A stretch of 64,000 nucleotides of DNA, from positions 510,252 to 574,251 of the forward strand of contig CBDDKM010000005.1 of assembly GCA_965230225.1 (NCBI GenBank), given 5' to 3'. Position 1 is the stretch's first letter. The number at the start of each line of letters is the position of its first letter. Source of the stretch: CALSMU01 sp965230225. GTDB taxonomy: Bacteria; Bacteroidota; Bacteroidia; Flavobacteriales_D; Parvicellaceae. The position numbers were made by a program, and so were the translations under genes. The notes below the pieces were generated by a model, which searched no databases, had not been told where the DNA came from, and worked only from the letters and a program-made list of their open reading frames with translations. Below, in pieces: positions 1 through 8,244 of the stretch.

Positions 1-2
1 CG

Positions 3-806
3 GGGTTCCTTGTGGTAATGGGGGCTATTTTTGATTTCTTCGATGGTTTTGCAGCTCGCTTGCTAAAGGTACAGGGAGAACTTGGAAAACAATTGGACTC
101 TTTGGCAGATATGGTCACTTTTGGAGTTGCTCCCGGTGTGATTATGTATTCCTTTATTAAGGACTTAACCATGGCCTATAACATGGAGGAATTGTTAAAA
201 ATGGATCAGCCATTGGGGTGGTTTGATCAACTGCTACCTTATACAGCATTTATTATCCCACTTCTTTCGGCAGTAAGGTTAGCTAAATTTAATATAGATA
301 CCAGGCAAACGGATAAGTTTATTGGGCTACCTACACCTGCCATTGCCATGGTGGTTATTTCTTTACCTCTTTGGTATTTTAGTTGTGCCGGATTATTAAG
401 TAAAGATTTGATTCTTCATGAGCTAATGATTTATGATGAAGGCATTGGAGTATGGGGGCTGAATCGAATCAGTTCTGATGCTTATTTTGTGATCAATACA
501 GGAGAAACTACTTTATCTGAAGGGTGGTTATTGGCCTTTCAGCCCATACGATTAGCGGCGTTTTCGTTGTTGTGTTCTATATTGTTGGTGGCCAACCTGG
601 AAATGATTGCATTAAAGTTTAAAAGTTTCGGTTGGAAAGGGAACGAAGCCAGGTTTATTTTCATCGCCTTGAGTGTGGTGGTAATTTTATTGAGTTTGTT
701 GATAAGTTCAGTGTTTGTTTCTGTCCCAATTATTATACTTTTGTACATCATTATATCGATAATAAATAATCTGATTAATAAAAGAACAAATGAACTTCAA
801 AGCTGA
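3..806 (+). CDS. pssA: CDP-diacylglycerol-serine O-phosphatidyltransferase (5' partial)
   Basis: Integral membrane enzyme that makes phosphatidylserine from CDP-diacylglycerol and serine, the first step to phosphatidylethanolamine. The complete CDP-alcohol phosphotransferase motif DG-x2-AR-x8-G-x3-D-x3-D is visible near the start (DGFAAR, then G, D and D at the right spacing). Several hydrophobic segments follow, the last running almost to the C-terminus. The frame is open to the window edge, and the residues before the internal GTG/ATG at 12 and 18 (GFLVV) look like a continuing membrane helix, so the true start lies outside. The 3' end overlaps purS by 17 bases, which suggests translational coupling. 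The family assignment is firm; serine as the alcohol acceptor is inferred from the Bacteroidota PssA pattern. Confidence 0.88.
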   Translation, partial: GFLVVMGAIFDFFDGFAARLLKVQGELGKQLDSLADMVTFGVAPGVIMYSFIKDLTMAYNMEELLKMDQPLGWFDQLLPYTAFIIPLLSAVRLAKFNIDTRQTDKFIGLPTPAIAMVVISLPLWYFSCAGLLSKDLILHELMIYDEGIGVWGLNRISSDAYFVINTGETTLSEGWLLAFQPIRLAAFSLLCSILLVANLEMIALKFKSFGWKGNEARFIFIALSVVVILLSLLISSVFVSVPIIILLYIIISIINNLINKRTNELQS

Positions 807-1041
807 GATTGATATTATGCCTTTAGAGGCTTTATTGGATCCTCAAGGAAAAGCGGTTTCTCAAAATATGGGAAACATGGATCTTGCAGAAATTACTAAC
901 GTAAGAATTGGAAAGCACATTACTCTACAGGTAGAAGCAGCTGATAAAGCTACTGCTGAGTCGAAGGTGGATGAAGCTTGCAAAAAATTACTTTGCAACC
1001 AAATTATGGAAAGCTATACATTTACGTTGAACGAAGTGTAA
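790..1041 (+). CDS. purS: Phosphoribosylformylglycinamidine synthase subunit PurS
   Basis: Small 83-residue subunit of the three-part FGAM synthase (PurS, PurQ, PurL) in de novo purine synthesis. It bridges the glutaminase and synthetase subunits and helps channel ammonia. The length and the pattern fit the family: an N-terminal beta strand, then LDPQGKAV, then a VRIGK strand and a C-terminal strand MESYTFTLNEV. The start ATG lies inside the end of pssA in another frame. No purL or purQ is adjacent here; purH is 29 kb away, so purine genes are scattered in this genome. The gene ends just before a strong bidirectional hairpin terminator. Confidence 0.9.
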   Translation: MNFKAEIDIMPLEALLDPQGKAVSQNMGNMDLAEITNVRIGKHITLQVEAADKATAESKVDEACKKLLCNQIMESYTFTLNEV

Positions 1042-1064
1042 AACTTAAGATATTCAAAATGTAG

Positions 1065-1096
1065 AAAGCCTCATTTACGATTGTAGATGAGGCTTT
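1065..1096. terminator. Bidirectional hairpin terminator after purS
   Basis: Arms AAAGCCTCAT (1065-1074) and ATGAGGCTTT (1087-1096) are perfectly complementary and extend inward with one G-T wobble. An A-run precedes and a T-run follows, so it can serve purS on the plus strand and the acyltransferase on the minus strand. The acyltransferase stop codon lies inside the hairpin. Confidence 0.85.
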
Positions 1097-2115
1097 TTCT
1101 TTTCTACAAAGAAGTCTTTAATGGGCTTTTCGAGCAGGTAATAGGTAGCTGCAGAAAAAGCGATTAATAGCGCTACATAAATTAAGAACCACATTATCTG
1201 AGTGTCTTGAGGGTACAAGTATTCGTACAGCTTAAACAGGGGCCAGTGTAAGATGTAAATGGGGTAACTGAGGTTTCCAAGGAAATTAAAAAAGCTTTGC
1301 CGTTTAATAGGGGAGTGATACTCCAACTGTACGGTTAACAGGATTAGTGTTGCAAACAACGGTGCAGGTAGAGGAGTCTGATTTTCATGAAAGAATTGAT
1401 CCTGGAGTAACAACAGTAATATGACTGTATTCAGGATCAATAAAATCAGATTGGTATTCTTGTTCGCGATAAGCACTCCCTCTTTCTTTAACCAGATTTT
1501 CCCGGCAATCATTCCCATTAAGAAGGTACCTACATGTAAAATTGGAATAGGACTGTATGGAACAATGTCATCCTGTTTCATGGTCCATAGCCAATAGAAT
1601 ACAATACTGGAAGCCAGCCATAATACCCAGGAGAATATCGAGAAGGACTTATAGTTCTTTAGCGACCAAATGATTAAGAATGGCGTGAGGATATAGAAAA
1701 GGAATTCGGCCGTTAACGACCAGGCCGGAGGGTTAATGTCCGACATGTATTCTGTCATCCAACCATTGGAGCCAAGGCAATAATAGACGATTTCGTATAG
1801 GTTGGGTTCTACGTGCGAAACCAACCAAATGACTACTGTAACTGCAAAAGCGAGGTAATAAGCAGGTAGTAATCTCACCGCTCTTTTCTTCCAAAAAAAC
1901 TTCTTTAGAGATGCGTTTTCAAATTGATTGTTTTTGTTGGAAATCACCATAACAAAACCACTCAGTACAAAGAAAAAGCAAACGGCCATGTGCCCGTTTA
2001 GAACCAATCTGCTAATAAAATTTCCATTGAATAGGTGCATTTTATATCCGAAGTGAAAGAACACCACCAACAGGGCAGCGATGAACCTAAACATATTAAG
2101 GATACTGTAATTCAT
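1075..2115 (-). CDS. Acyltransferase 3 family membrane protein (OafA/YrhL-like)
   Basis: Polytopic membrane protein of about 346 residues in the acyltransferase-3 family, which moves acetyl or other acyl groups onto cell-surface sugars. It has the family opening (MNYSILNMFRFIAALLVVFF, then HFGY) with the R and H characteristic of the first helix, about ten hydrophobic segments, and the WSLTAEFLFY block typical of the family. A longer frame begins at 2259, but that would overlap the upstream glycosyltransferase by 140 bases. The ATG at 2115 begins one base after the glycosyltransferase stop and gives the canonical N-terminus, so I chose it. The neighbouring GT9 enzyme suggests that lipopolysaccharide or capsule is the target; the acyl acceptor itself cannot be read from sequence. 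Confidence 0.85.
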   Translation of the reverse strand: MNYSILNMFRFIAALLVVFFHFGYKMHLFNGNFISRLVLNGHMAVCFFFVLSGFVMVISNKNNQFENASLKKFFWKKRAVRLLPAYYLAFAVTVVIWLVSHVEPNLYEIVYYCLGSNGWMTEYMSDINPPAWSLTAEFLFYILTPFLIIWSLKNYKSFSIFSWVLWLASSIVFYWLWTMKQDDIVPYSPIPILHVGTFLMGMIAGKIWLKKEGVLIANKNTNLILLILNTVILLLLLQDQFFHENQTPLPAPLFATLILLTVQLEYHSPIKRQSFFNFLGNLSYPIYILHWPLFKLYEYLYPQDTQIMWFLIYVALLIAFSAATYYLLEKPIKDFFVEKKKPHLQS

Positions 2116-2116
2116 G

Positions 2117-3154
2117 TTACGATAACACAGAATTGATTTTATCGAGTACCATCTGTACAGAGATTCTTTCCATAGACTCTTTGGCACATTGAATGTCTTC
2201 TTCAGAATTAAGTTTACCGTAAACCGTACAAGGTCTGCAAGGAAGTTCTTCCTGATCAACCTCTACAATTAAGTGCTCGTTATTTAAAGGGCCAAAACCT
2301 AAATAATGGTGAGTAGGCCCCCAAATGGAAACAACGGGTGTTCCTACCAGAGTAGCCAGGTGCATGTTGGAGCTATCCATAGCCACCATCAGGTTAAGCT
2401 GCTGCATAAGTGCTAACTCATCAGTTAAGTTAAATTTTCCTGCAACGGAGGTGCATTGTGGAAATTCTGAGTTCAGCTGGTTTAATTGCTCAACCTCTTT
2501 AGCTCCACCACCAAAAAGCAATATTTTTCTATCTGGGGCGCTTAATTCTTCAATCAATGATTTTATCTTATCCAGCCCCCATTCTTTACTCGGATGAGCT
2601 GCAAAAGGAGCAATTCCTATTAATTGAGAGCCGTTTAATTCCGAAATGAACTGGTTTAAATCTTCAGAAGGCTTTGTTCCCAAATAGGGTGGACTAGTTA
2701 ATTTAGATTCGAATCCGGCCTTGGCAAACACATCAAAATAACGGGTAGTGGTGTGCCTGAGCTTGGTAAATTCTACTTCGCCGCTAATCAGTTTTTTCTT
2801 CTCGCTACGCCCCTTGTCTATGCTGTAAGATTTAACACCCGAAAGTTTGAAATCTGCCCTCAATATTTTTGTTCTAAGAACGTCGTGAAGGTCAATAACA
2901 CCATCAAACTGATGTTCTTTGAGTAGTTCCCTTTTTAGTCGGTGTAACCCAGGTACGCCTTTGTTTTTACCCTTTAGGTCTGCTTCTACAAAAGTAAATC
3001 TGGGATGATCCTGAAAGAAAGCTTTAAAAAACCCTCTGGAGAGAAACACGATTTCTACGTCTTCGTGTTGTTCCAGAATACTGGAAACTACAGGAGAGCA
3101 TAAAGCAACATCTCCCATGGCAGAAAAACGAGTGACCAGTAGTTTTTTCATCAA
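2117..3154 (-). CDS. Glycosyltransferase family 9 (heptosyltransferase-like) protein
   Basis: Cytoplasmic-face glycosyltransferase of the ADP-heptose:LPS heptosyltransferase fold (GT9/GT-B), about 345 residues. It opens with the family N-terminus KKLLVTRFSAMGDVALCSPV. The C-terminal nucleotide-sugar domain shows GTPVVSIWGPTHHYLGFGP, followed by a Cys-rich segment (PCRPC, then another Cys) often seen in Bacteroidota members. Its stop lies next to the start of an acyltransferase, and upstream lies a DUF4254 gene, a frequent Bacteroidota neighbour of GT9 enzymes. The likely role is adding a core or O-antigen sugar. Donor and acceptor sugars cannot be deduced, so no waa symbol is given. Confidence 0.85.
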   Translation of the reverse strand: MMKKLLVTRFSAMGDVALCSPVVSSILEQHEDVEIVFLSRGFFKAFFQDHPRFTFVEADLKGKNKGVPGLHRLKRELLKEHQFDGVIDLHDVLRTKILRADFKLSGVKSYSIDKGRSEKKKLISGEVEFTKLRHTTTRYFDVFAKAGFESKLTSPPYLGTKPSEDLNQFISELNGSQLIGIAPFAAHPSKEWGLDKIKSLIEELSAPDRKILLFGGGAKEVEQLNQLNSEFPQCTSVAGKFNLTDELALMQQLNLMVAMDSSNMHLATLVGTPVVSIWGPTHHYLGFGPLNNEHLIVEVDQEELPCRPCTVYGKLNSEEDIQCAKESMERISVQMVLDKINSVLS

Positions 3155-3182
3155 TGGCTAAACTACAAAATAATCGGTCAAC

Positions 3183-3782
3183 CTATTTTTTATACAATAC
3201 GGGATTTAAAGTGTCGTCGTTGTACATTTTCATCTGACGGTACACCTTGATTTTTTTATCTCCTCTGTGAATCTCTTCCAACAGCTCATCGAAAGAATCA
3301 GATAAATCTCTTTTTTGCTCCAATAGAATGTTCAGTTTGTTCTGGCATTGATTCTTGTGAGCTTCATCTACATCTTCTCTGTCCACTTGCTCTTCCATGT
3401 GGTAGATTTTAAGGCAAAGAATAGACAAACGATCAACCACCCATCCAGGACTCTCTGTATTCAGTTTAGCGTCCGGTTTAGGAGTGGCATAGTTGTATAG
3501 CTCGATGTAATAATCGTCTAGCTTTTCAACCACATCTGTTCTGTGTTGGTTGGATTTGTCGATTCTACGTTTCATATCCATGCCAGCCTGAGGTTCAATA
3601 TTTGGATCACGGATAATGTCTTCGTAGTGCCATTGTACCGTGTCGATCCAGTTTTTGGTGTACATCAGGTGCTCAATGGTTCCTTCATTAAACGGATTGG
3701 TCCATTCCTGATCCACATTATCTTTAACGTGGTAGTTCTCAATGGCCATTTCAAAAATCTTAATACAGGTTTCCGCTTTCAT
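3183..3782 (-). CDS. DUF4254 domain-containing protein
   Basis: Soluble, charged, mostly helical protein of 199 residues matching the Bacteroidota DUF4254 family. Features seen are an N-terminal IEHLMYTKNWIDTVQWHYED helix, then IDKSNQHRTD and PGWVVDRLSILCLKIYHM. It lacks a signal peptide or membrane helix, so it should be cytoplasmic. It sits 28 bases upstream of the GT9 glycosyltransferase and 3 bases downstream of the thioesterase gene in a minus-strand run, which hints at a link to surface glycan assembly. The biochemical function of the family is not known to me. Confidence 0.75.
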   Translation of the reverse strand: MKAETCIKIFEMAIENYHVKDNVDQEWTNPFNEGTIEHLMYTKNWIDTVQWHYEDIIRDPNIEPQAGMDMKRRIDKSNQHRTDVVEKLDDYYIELYNYATPKPDAKLNTESPGWVVDRLSILCLKIYHMEEQVDREDVDEAHKNQCQNKLNILLEQKRDLSDSFDELLEEIHRGDKKIKVYRQMKMYNDDTLNPVLYKK

Positions 3783-3785
3783 GTC

Positions 3786-4301
3786 TTAATTATCCAAATT
3801 AAATATTGATTTCAATTCTGTAGCATCTTTGGGGTCCATTCTTCCTGCTAATACCAAGCTTAACTGTCTTCTTCTAAGAGCAGAGTTAAATCTGGCAATT
3901 TCTTCTTCCGTTTCCGGAACCAGTTCAGGAATTGGTAATGGTCGCTTGTGTTCGTCCAGAGAAACAAAAGTGAAAATAGCCTCGTTGCATTTCTCTTTGT
4001 CCCCATTTCTATTCTCTACAAATACATCCACAAATATTTCCATGGAAGATCTGAATGCACGCGAAACTTTAGCTTCTAAAGTAACATAAGCTCCACTCAA
4101 AATAGGAAGGTTAAAAGAAACGTTATTGATAGAAGCTGTAACACAAACATTTTTACAATGTCTGAATGCTGCAATACTTGCAACTTCATCCATCCAGGCC
4201 AATAACTGCCCTCCAAATAAGGTGTGCAATTGATTGGTATCATTAGGCATAACCAGGTTCGTTTGAACCGTTAATGAATCCTTAGGTGTTTTCTTTTCCA
4301 T
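3786..4301 (-). CDS. Acyl-CoA thioesterase, hotdog fold (YciA-like)
   Basis: Hotdog-fold thioesterase of 171 residues that hydrolyses acyl-CoA. The HTLFGGQLLAWMDEVASIAA block is the classic N-terminal hotdog helix with the catalytic Asp/Glu region of the YciA/BFIT class. The FVSLDEHKRPLPIPELVPET segment is the usual end of the single domain, followed by a helical tail. It starts the minus-strand run that continues into DUF4254 and GT9, 3 bases away from the former. The chain-length preference cannot be predicted. Confidence 0.85.
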   Translation of the reverse strand: MEKKTPKDSLTVQTNLVMPNDTNQLHTLFGGQLLAWMDEVASIAAFRHCKNVCVTASINNVSFNLPILSGAYVTLEAKVSRAFRSSMEIFVDVFVENRNGDKEKCNEAIFTFVSLDEHKRPLPIPELVPETEEEIARFNSALRRRQLSLVLAGRMDPKDATELKSIFNLDN

Positions 4302-4415
4302 GTCTTAACTAGAAGGCATTAGCGCCATTACAGGTGCAAAGGTCTAAAGTTTTTTTAAACTAACCTTCATTTCAATCAGAAATGATAACGTAAGAAGAAA
4401 GATATTAGTATAGGG

Positions 4416-5207
4416 CTATCGTCCTCCACCGCCCATTTGGAAAGCGTCTTGTTTTGCTTTGTCGTCCGGGCTTGCGTATACCGGAGGACAAGAACCTTTT
4501 CCGGGTTTACCTAGCCAGGCAAATCTAACGGTGAAAATTATAGGTCTGTATCTACTACTAAACATACCATAAGTAGACTTAGCCTGTTCCCATTGTTTTA
4601 CGTTTAAAATTGGCGTTTCAAGTGTAGGAATTACAAATAGCTTTTCCGTTACTTTTATTCCGTATCCAATTTTATAATGCAAAGAGAACAATAGCTTTTC
4701 TGTGTTAGCTCCGGTAGGAGAGCCAGAGTTTTCGTACTTCTCAGAGAACTTGTAATCCAAATTAACCCCAAGGCTATTTTGAATAAAAGTGTAGTCCGAT
4801 AGTTGAATAATGTTGTTGATGTTGAAGTTCCCCAACAGGTAGTTCTGTTTGAAGATTCCCTTGTTTCCAAGGTACTCTTCGGAACCACTTAGTCTTTTGT
4901 AAGCAAGGCTATAGTCCATGTAGTTGAATACATTACCTCCTCCATAAAAGATTCTATACCTACCTGCTTCCAGGTATACCGCTAGTCTTCCTTTGGGATC
5001 TACATTTTCGTTTTCGCGCTCTCCAAAAAATCGGTTCTTATTGGGCCACATGTAAGTTAACCCTGGAGAAACTAACCAACCTGCCATGTTGTATCGACCA
5101 CCCAAATCTACCAATTCGCGGTTTTTTCTACCGTAAGGGGCTTGTGCCGAAGAAGATAAGAATGCCGTAAGCAACGAGGCGAGTATAATTATTCTGGTGA
5201 GTTTCAT
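4416..5207 (-). CDS. Exported hypothetical protein, probable outer-membrane beta-barrel
   Basis: Protein of about 263 residues with a clear Sec signal peptide when started at the ATG at 5207 (MKLTRIIILASLLTAFLSSS, then AQA). The frame extends 10 codons further, but that would bury the signal. After the signal come alternating aromatic/hydrophobic strands such as GRYRIFYGGGNVFNYMDYSL and LLFSLHYKIGYGIKVTEKLF, as in small outer-membrane barrels. It ends in an odd Gly-rich tail (QMGGGGR) after a Pro/Cys segment. I do not recognise a named family. It is transcribed toward the thioesterase gene with a gap of about 115 bases. Confidence 0.65.
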   Translation of the reverse strand: MKLTRIIILASLLTAFLSSSAQAPYGRKNRELVDLGGRYNMAGWLVSPGLTYMWPNKNRFFGERENENVDPKGRLAVYLEAGRYRIFYGGGNVFNYMDYSLAYKRLSGSEEYLGNKGIFKQNYLLGNFNINNIIQLSDYTFIQNSLGVNLDYKFSEKYENSGSPTGANTEKLLFSLHYKIGYGIKVTEKLFVIPTLETPILNVKQWEQAKSTYGMFSSRYRPIIFTVRFAWLGKPGKGSCPPVYASPDDKAKQDAFQMGGGGR

Positions 5208-5300
5208 GATGTTATTGTTATAAGCCGAAGATGACAATAAAGTTACAACAATTCCCTTTGGATGTCAATATCTTATAAATAGGGTACTGTTAAAATAAAA

Positions 5301-5330
5301 CGGTCGGTACCATCAAAATAGTACCGACCG
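5301..5330 (-). terminator. Hairpin terminator downstream of kmo
   Basis: Perfect 10-base arms CGGTCGGTAC (5301-5310) and GTACCGACCG (5321-5330). Read on the minus strand, the hairpin lies 26 bases after the kmo stop and is followed by TTTTATTTT, a rho-independent terminator pattern. Confidence 0.8.
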
Positions 5331-5356
5331 CCAATATGTTGAGTAAAAAAGCTGGG

Positions 5357-6700
5357 TTAAATCAGCGATAGAATCATGTTTTCTACCTCTTCGCTATCCC
5401 ACTTTTCTTCAATGTTGTCCACTTCTCTCATCACCTTTTTCATTAGCTCATCTTGTTTTTTTCCTACTTCCAAAGCTTCGGAGTAAGGAATGTGGCTAAA
5501 TGATACCTGGCTGTATAGAGGCATCCATTTGTCTTCGTGTTTCTTAGAGAAATGAGCTTCTATTTTCTTTTGTAGTAAGAATTGAGGATCACCAACATAA
5601 TCTCTCATTACATGGTAGTTGTGTAGAGAAAGGTCCTGAACAGCATCTCCATTTGCTTTTCTTACTTTACTGTACTCCTCAAAAATAGCATCCCAATTCT
5701 CGTTGTGCTTTTGCATTAGCTCCCACATTACCGAGCAATCTTCAAAACCTGCATTCATTCCCTGTCCGTAGAAAGGAACAGTAGCGTGAGCAGCATCTCC
5801 CATTAAGGCAAATTTGCCGTGGTGCCATGGGTAACATCTAATAATTGCCAGCGACGATAACGGATGATCTTCCCACGCGTCAGCAATGTTCGGCATCATT
5901 TCGTGGAAATCCGGGAAAGTGGTTTTAAAGAAGTCATCAACCTGTTCTTTTGACTTCAAGTTGTCAAAGGCATTACGATCTCCTTCGAAAGGCATGAATA
6001 AAGTACAGGTAAATGATCCATCCTCATTGGCCAATGCAATTAGCATAAACCTTCCTCTTGGCCAAATATGTAGAGAGTTAATATCTAACTTGTAAGAACC
6101 ATCTTCATTGGCTGGTAATAGAATTTCTCTATATCCATCCTCGATGTACTTTTGGCTGTAATCGAAACGATCCAGTTTTTGCATAGCGTTGTAACGAACT
6201 GCAGAAAATGCTCCGTCCGCTCCGAAAACCACATCTGCCTGATCGCTGGTTTCTTCTCCTGTTTGTGTGTTTTTTAGGTATATAATTCCCTTTTCCAAAT
6301 CGGCGTCAACACAAGCCATGTCGTAATGAATGGTTGCGTCTCCGTATTCTTCGGCAATGTCCATCATTTTGGCATTAACCCCACCTCTGGAAACAGAGTA
6401 GATCGCTTCTCCTTCTTTTCCGTATGGTTGATAGGTTAAATTTCCATTAACATCGTGCATGGTTCTACCATACATAGGGATGGCTATTTTTCTAATTTCG
6501 TCACCAACACCAACGGTGTCTAGTGCTTTCCATCCTCTTGTTGAAAGGGCAAGGTTGATGGATTTTCCGGCAGAAATATCTGCTCTTCTTATATCTGGTC
6601 TTCTTTCGTAGATGGTTACTTTGTATCCTGCTTTTGATAAATAAACAGCCCAAAGTGATCCAACCAATCCGGCTCCTACGATTATTGCTTTCTTTTCCAT
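5357..6700 (-). CDS. kmo: Kynurenine 3-monooxygenase
   Basis: FAD-dependent hydroxylase that converts kynurenine to 3-hydroxykynurenine using NADPH and oxygen, in tryptophan breakdown toward quinolinate and NAD. The 447-residue length fits the family. The N-terminal dinucleotide motif GAGLVGS is at residues 9-15, the R-rich YERRPDIRR follows, and the second FAD motif GDAAHATVPFYGQGMNAGFE is near residue 300. A hydrophobic C-terminal anchor, as in eukaryotic KMO, is not obvious. It is the last gene of a kynU - small protein - kmo run, and its start overlaps the end of the small gene by 19 bases. Confidence 0.93.
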   Translation of the reverse strand: MEKKAIIVGAGLVGSLWAVYLSKAGYKVTIYERRPDIRRADISAGKSINLALSTRGWKALDTVGVGDEIRKIAIPMYGRTMHDVNGNLTYQPYGKEGEAIYSVSRGGVNAKMMDIAEEYGDATIHYDMACVDADLEKGIIYLKNTQTGEETSDQADVVFGADGAFSAVRYNAMQKLDRFDYSQKYIEDGYREILLPANEDGSYKLDINSLHIWPRGRFMLIALANEDGSFTCTLFMPFEGDRNAFDNLKSKEQVDDFFKTTFPDFHEMMPNIADAWEDHPLSSLAIIRCYPWHHGKFALMGDAAHATVPFYGQGMNAGFEDCSVMWELMQKHNENWDAIFEEYSKVRKANGDAVQDLSLHNYHVMRDYVGDPQFLLQKKIEAHFSKKHEDKWMPLYSQVSFSHIPYSEALEVGKKQDELMKKVMREVDNIEEKWDSEEVENMILSLI

Positions 6701-6831
6701 TTATCTTGGTATTTCGAGTCAAAATAATCACTTCCCTTGGGTTTGGATTGCTTTCTGGAGAAGGCAGCCATTACTTTCCACAAGACCAGCCCTACCACCA
6801 GGATAAGAACTGCTTGTAGCCCAAGCTTCAT
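6682..6831 (-). CDS. Small single-pass membrane protein between kynU and kmo
   Basis: A 49-residue protein when started at the ATG at 6831: one hydrophobic helix (residues about 3-20, LGLQAVLILVVGLVLWKVMA) followed by a very basic tail (SRKQSKPKGSDYFDSKYQDK and more). A longer frame to 6873 is possible, but its extra residues look unlike an N-terminus. It overlaps the kmo start by 19 bases, consistent with translational coupling. I do not recognise a family. An inferred role is membrane tethering or stability of the adjacent kynurenine enzymes; a generic small protein is equally possible. Confidence 0.6.
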   Translation of the reverse strand: MKLGLQAVLILVVGLVLWKVMAAFSRKQSKPKGSDYFDSKYQDKWKRKQ

Positions 6832-6895
6832 GATGTGAATTTCTTTAATTTCAAATAAAGGTATAAAATACATGATCGGATATGATAAAAATCAG

Positions 6896-8170
6896 TTATT
6901 GTATTGCTGCCTTTAAAATCTGTCCAAATCGATATACATCCTCAAAGTTGTTGTACATCGGTGCTGGAGCAATTCTAATTACATTAGGTTCTCTCCAGTC
7001 AGCTACTACACCTTCTTTCGAAATATAATCGAATAGCGCTTTACCCTGACCGTGAGCCAAAATGGATAATTGAGCACCTCGATTTTCCTTCTCTCTAGGA
7101 GTAATGATCTCGAAGTTAACATTGTCGCTGTTAGCAGAAATGTCGTCGATAATAAATTCTAAATAACCGGTTAGTTTGTCTCTTTTTTCGCAAAGGGCAT
7201 CCATTCCAATTTCGTCGAACAAATCCAACGAAGCTAAATGTGCAGCCATTCCTAAAACTGGTGCATTACTCAATTGCCATGACTCGGCTGTAGGCATCGG
7301 GCGGAATCCTTTTTCCATTAGGAATCTGGACTCTTTATCGTGTCCCCACCATCCGGCAAACCTAACCAGGTCGGTATTGGTAACGTGTTTTTGGTGAATG
7401 TATAATCCACTTACCCCACCAGGGCTTGAGTTCATGTATTTGTAAGTACACCATGCAGCAAAATCTACATTCCAGTTGTGTAGGTCCAGCTTAATGTTTC
7501 CGGCTGCATGTGCTAAATCAAATCCAACAATGGCTCCAACTGCATGTCCGGCATCGGTAATGGATTTCATATCGAAAAGCTGACCGCTGTAATAGTTCAC
7601 TCCTCCAATCATTACCATGGCCAAAGAATCTCCCAATTCTTCAATTTTAGCCAAAATGTCTTCGTGTCTGATCAGGTGTTCTCCTTCTCTTGGGCCTATT
7701 TCAACTATGGCATCATCAGGATTTAATCCGTGAAATTTTGCCTGCGATTCCAGAGCGTATTGATCACTTGGAAAAGCTTTTTGCTCACATAGAATCTTGT
7801 ATCTGGTTGCTGTAGGACGGTAAAAACTAACCATCAACAAGTGTAGGTTAGTAGTTAAACTGTGTGTTACCACTACTTCTTCAGGAAGAGCTCCAACAAC
7901 CTTGGCAGCTTTTTCCGTCAAAAATTCGTGATAAGATTTCCAGGGTTTTTCGGCGTAGAAATGACCTTCTACTCCCCACTTGGCCCAGTCGTCTAGTTCT
8001 TTTTCCAAATAAGCCTTAGTGCTTTTTGGTTGCAATCCCAGAGAGTTTCCTGTAAAGTAAACTACAGGTTTTTCCATAAATGTCGGAAAATGAAAGCGCT
8101 CTCTGTAAGATTTTAATGGGTCTTCCTGATCCATTTTTTGGGCAAACCCCAAAGAATTCTCATATACCAT
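6896..8170 (-). CDS. kynU: Kynureninase
   Basis: PLP enzyme that cleaves (3-hydroxy)kynurenine to (3-hydroxy)anthranilate and alanine. The 424-residue length is typical. Visible family blocks are YFTGNSLGLQPKSTKAYLEK near the N-terminus, DLAHAAGN, and the PLP-lysine block CTYKYMNSSPGGVSGLYIHQ, in which the Lys of YKYMNSSPG binds PLP. The C-terminal region has the expected VVADWREPNVIRIAPAPMYN. It heads the minus-strand operon with kmo and is divergent from hemL across a 74-base gap. Together with kmo this supports de novo NAD synthesis from tryptophan; the other pathway genes are not in the window. Confidence 0.93.
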   Translation of the reverse strand: MVYENSLGFAQKMDQEDPLKSYRERFHFPTFMEKPVVYFTGNSLGLQPKSTKAYLEKELDDWAKWGVEGHFYAEKPWKSYHEFLTEKAAKVVGALPEEVVVTHSLTTNLHLLMVSFYRPTATRYKILCEQKAFPSDQYALESQAKFHGLNPDDAIVEIGPREGEHLIRHEDILAKIEELGDSLAMVMIGGVNYYSGQLFDMKSITDAGHAVGAIVGFDLAHAAGNIKLDLHNWNVDFAAWCTYKYMNSSPGGVSGLYIHQKHVTNTDLVRFAGWWGHDKESRFLMEKGFRPMPTAESWQLSNAPVLGMAAHLASLDLFDEIGMDALCEKRDKLTGYLEFIIDDISANSDNVNFEIITPREKENRGAQLSILAHGQGKALFDYISKEGVVADWREPNVIRIAPAPMYNNFEDVYRFGQILKAAIQ

Positions 8171-8190
8171 TTTGCGCGTGTATTTTTAGT

Positions 8191-8198
8191 TAATTTTG
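8191..8198 (+). promoter_or_regulatory. Bacteroidota-type -7 box upstream of hemL
   Basis: TAATTTTG matches the Bacteroidota TAnnTTTG -7 consensus exactly and lies 46 bases before the hemL ATG. A TTTG at 8171-8174 could be the -33 element, though the 16-base spacer is shorter than usual. Start-site mapping would decide. Confidence 0.4.
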
Positions 8199-8244
8199 TA
8201 GGCAAATATAACTGAAATTTAATAGAACATTTTAGATTAACGCA

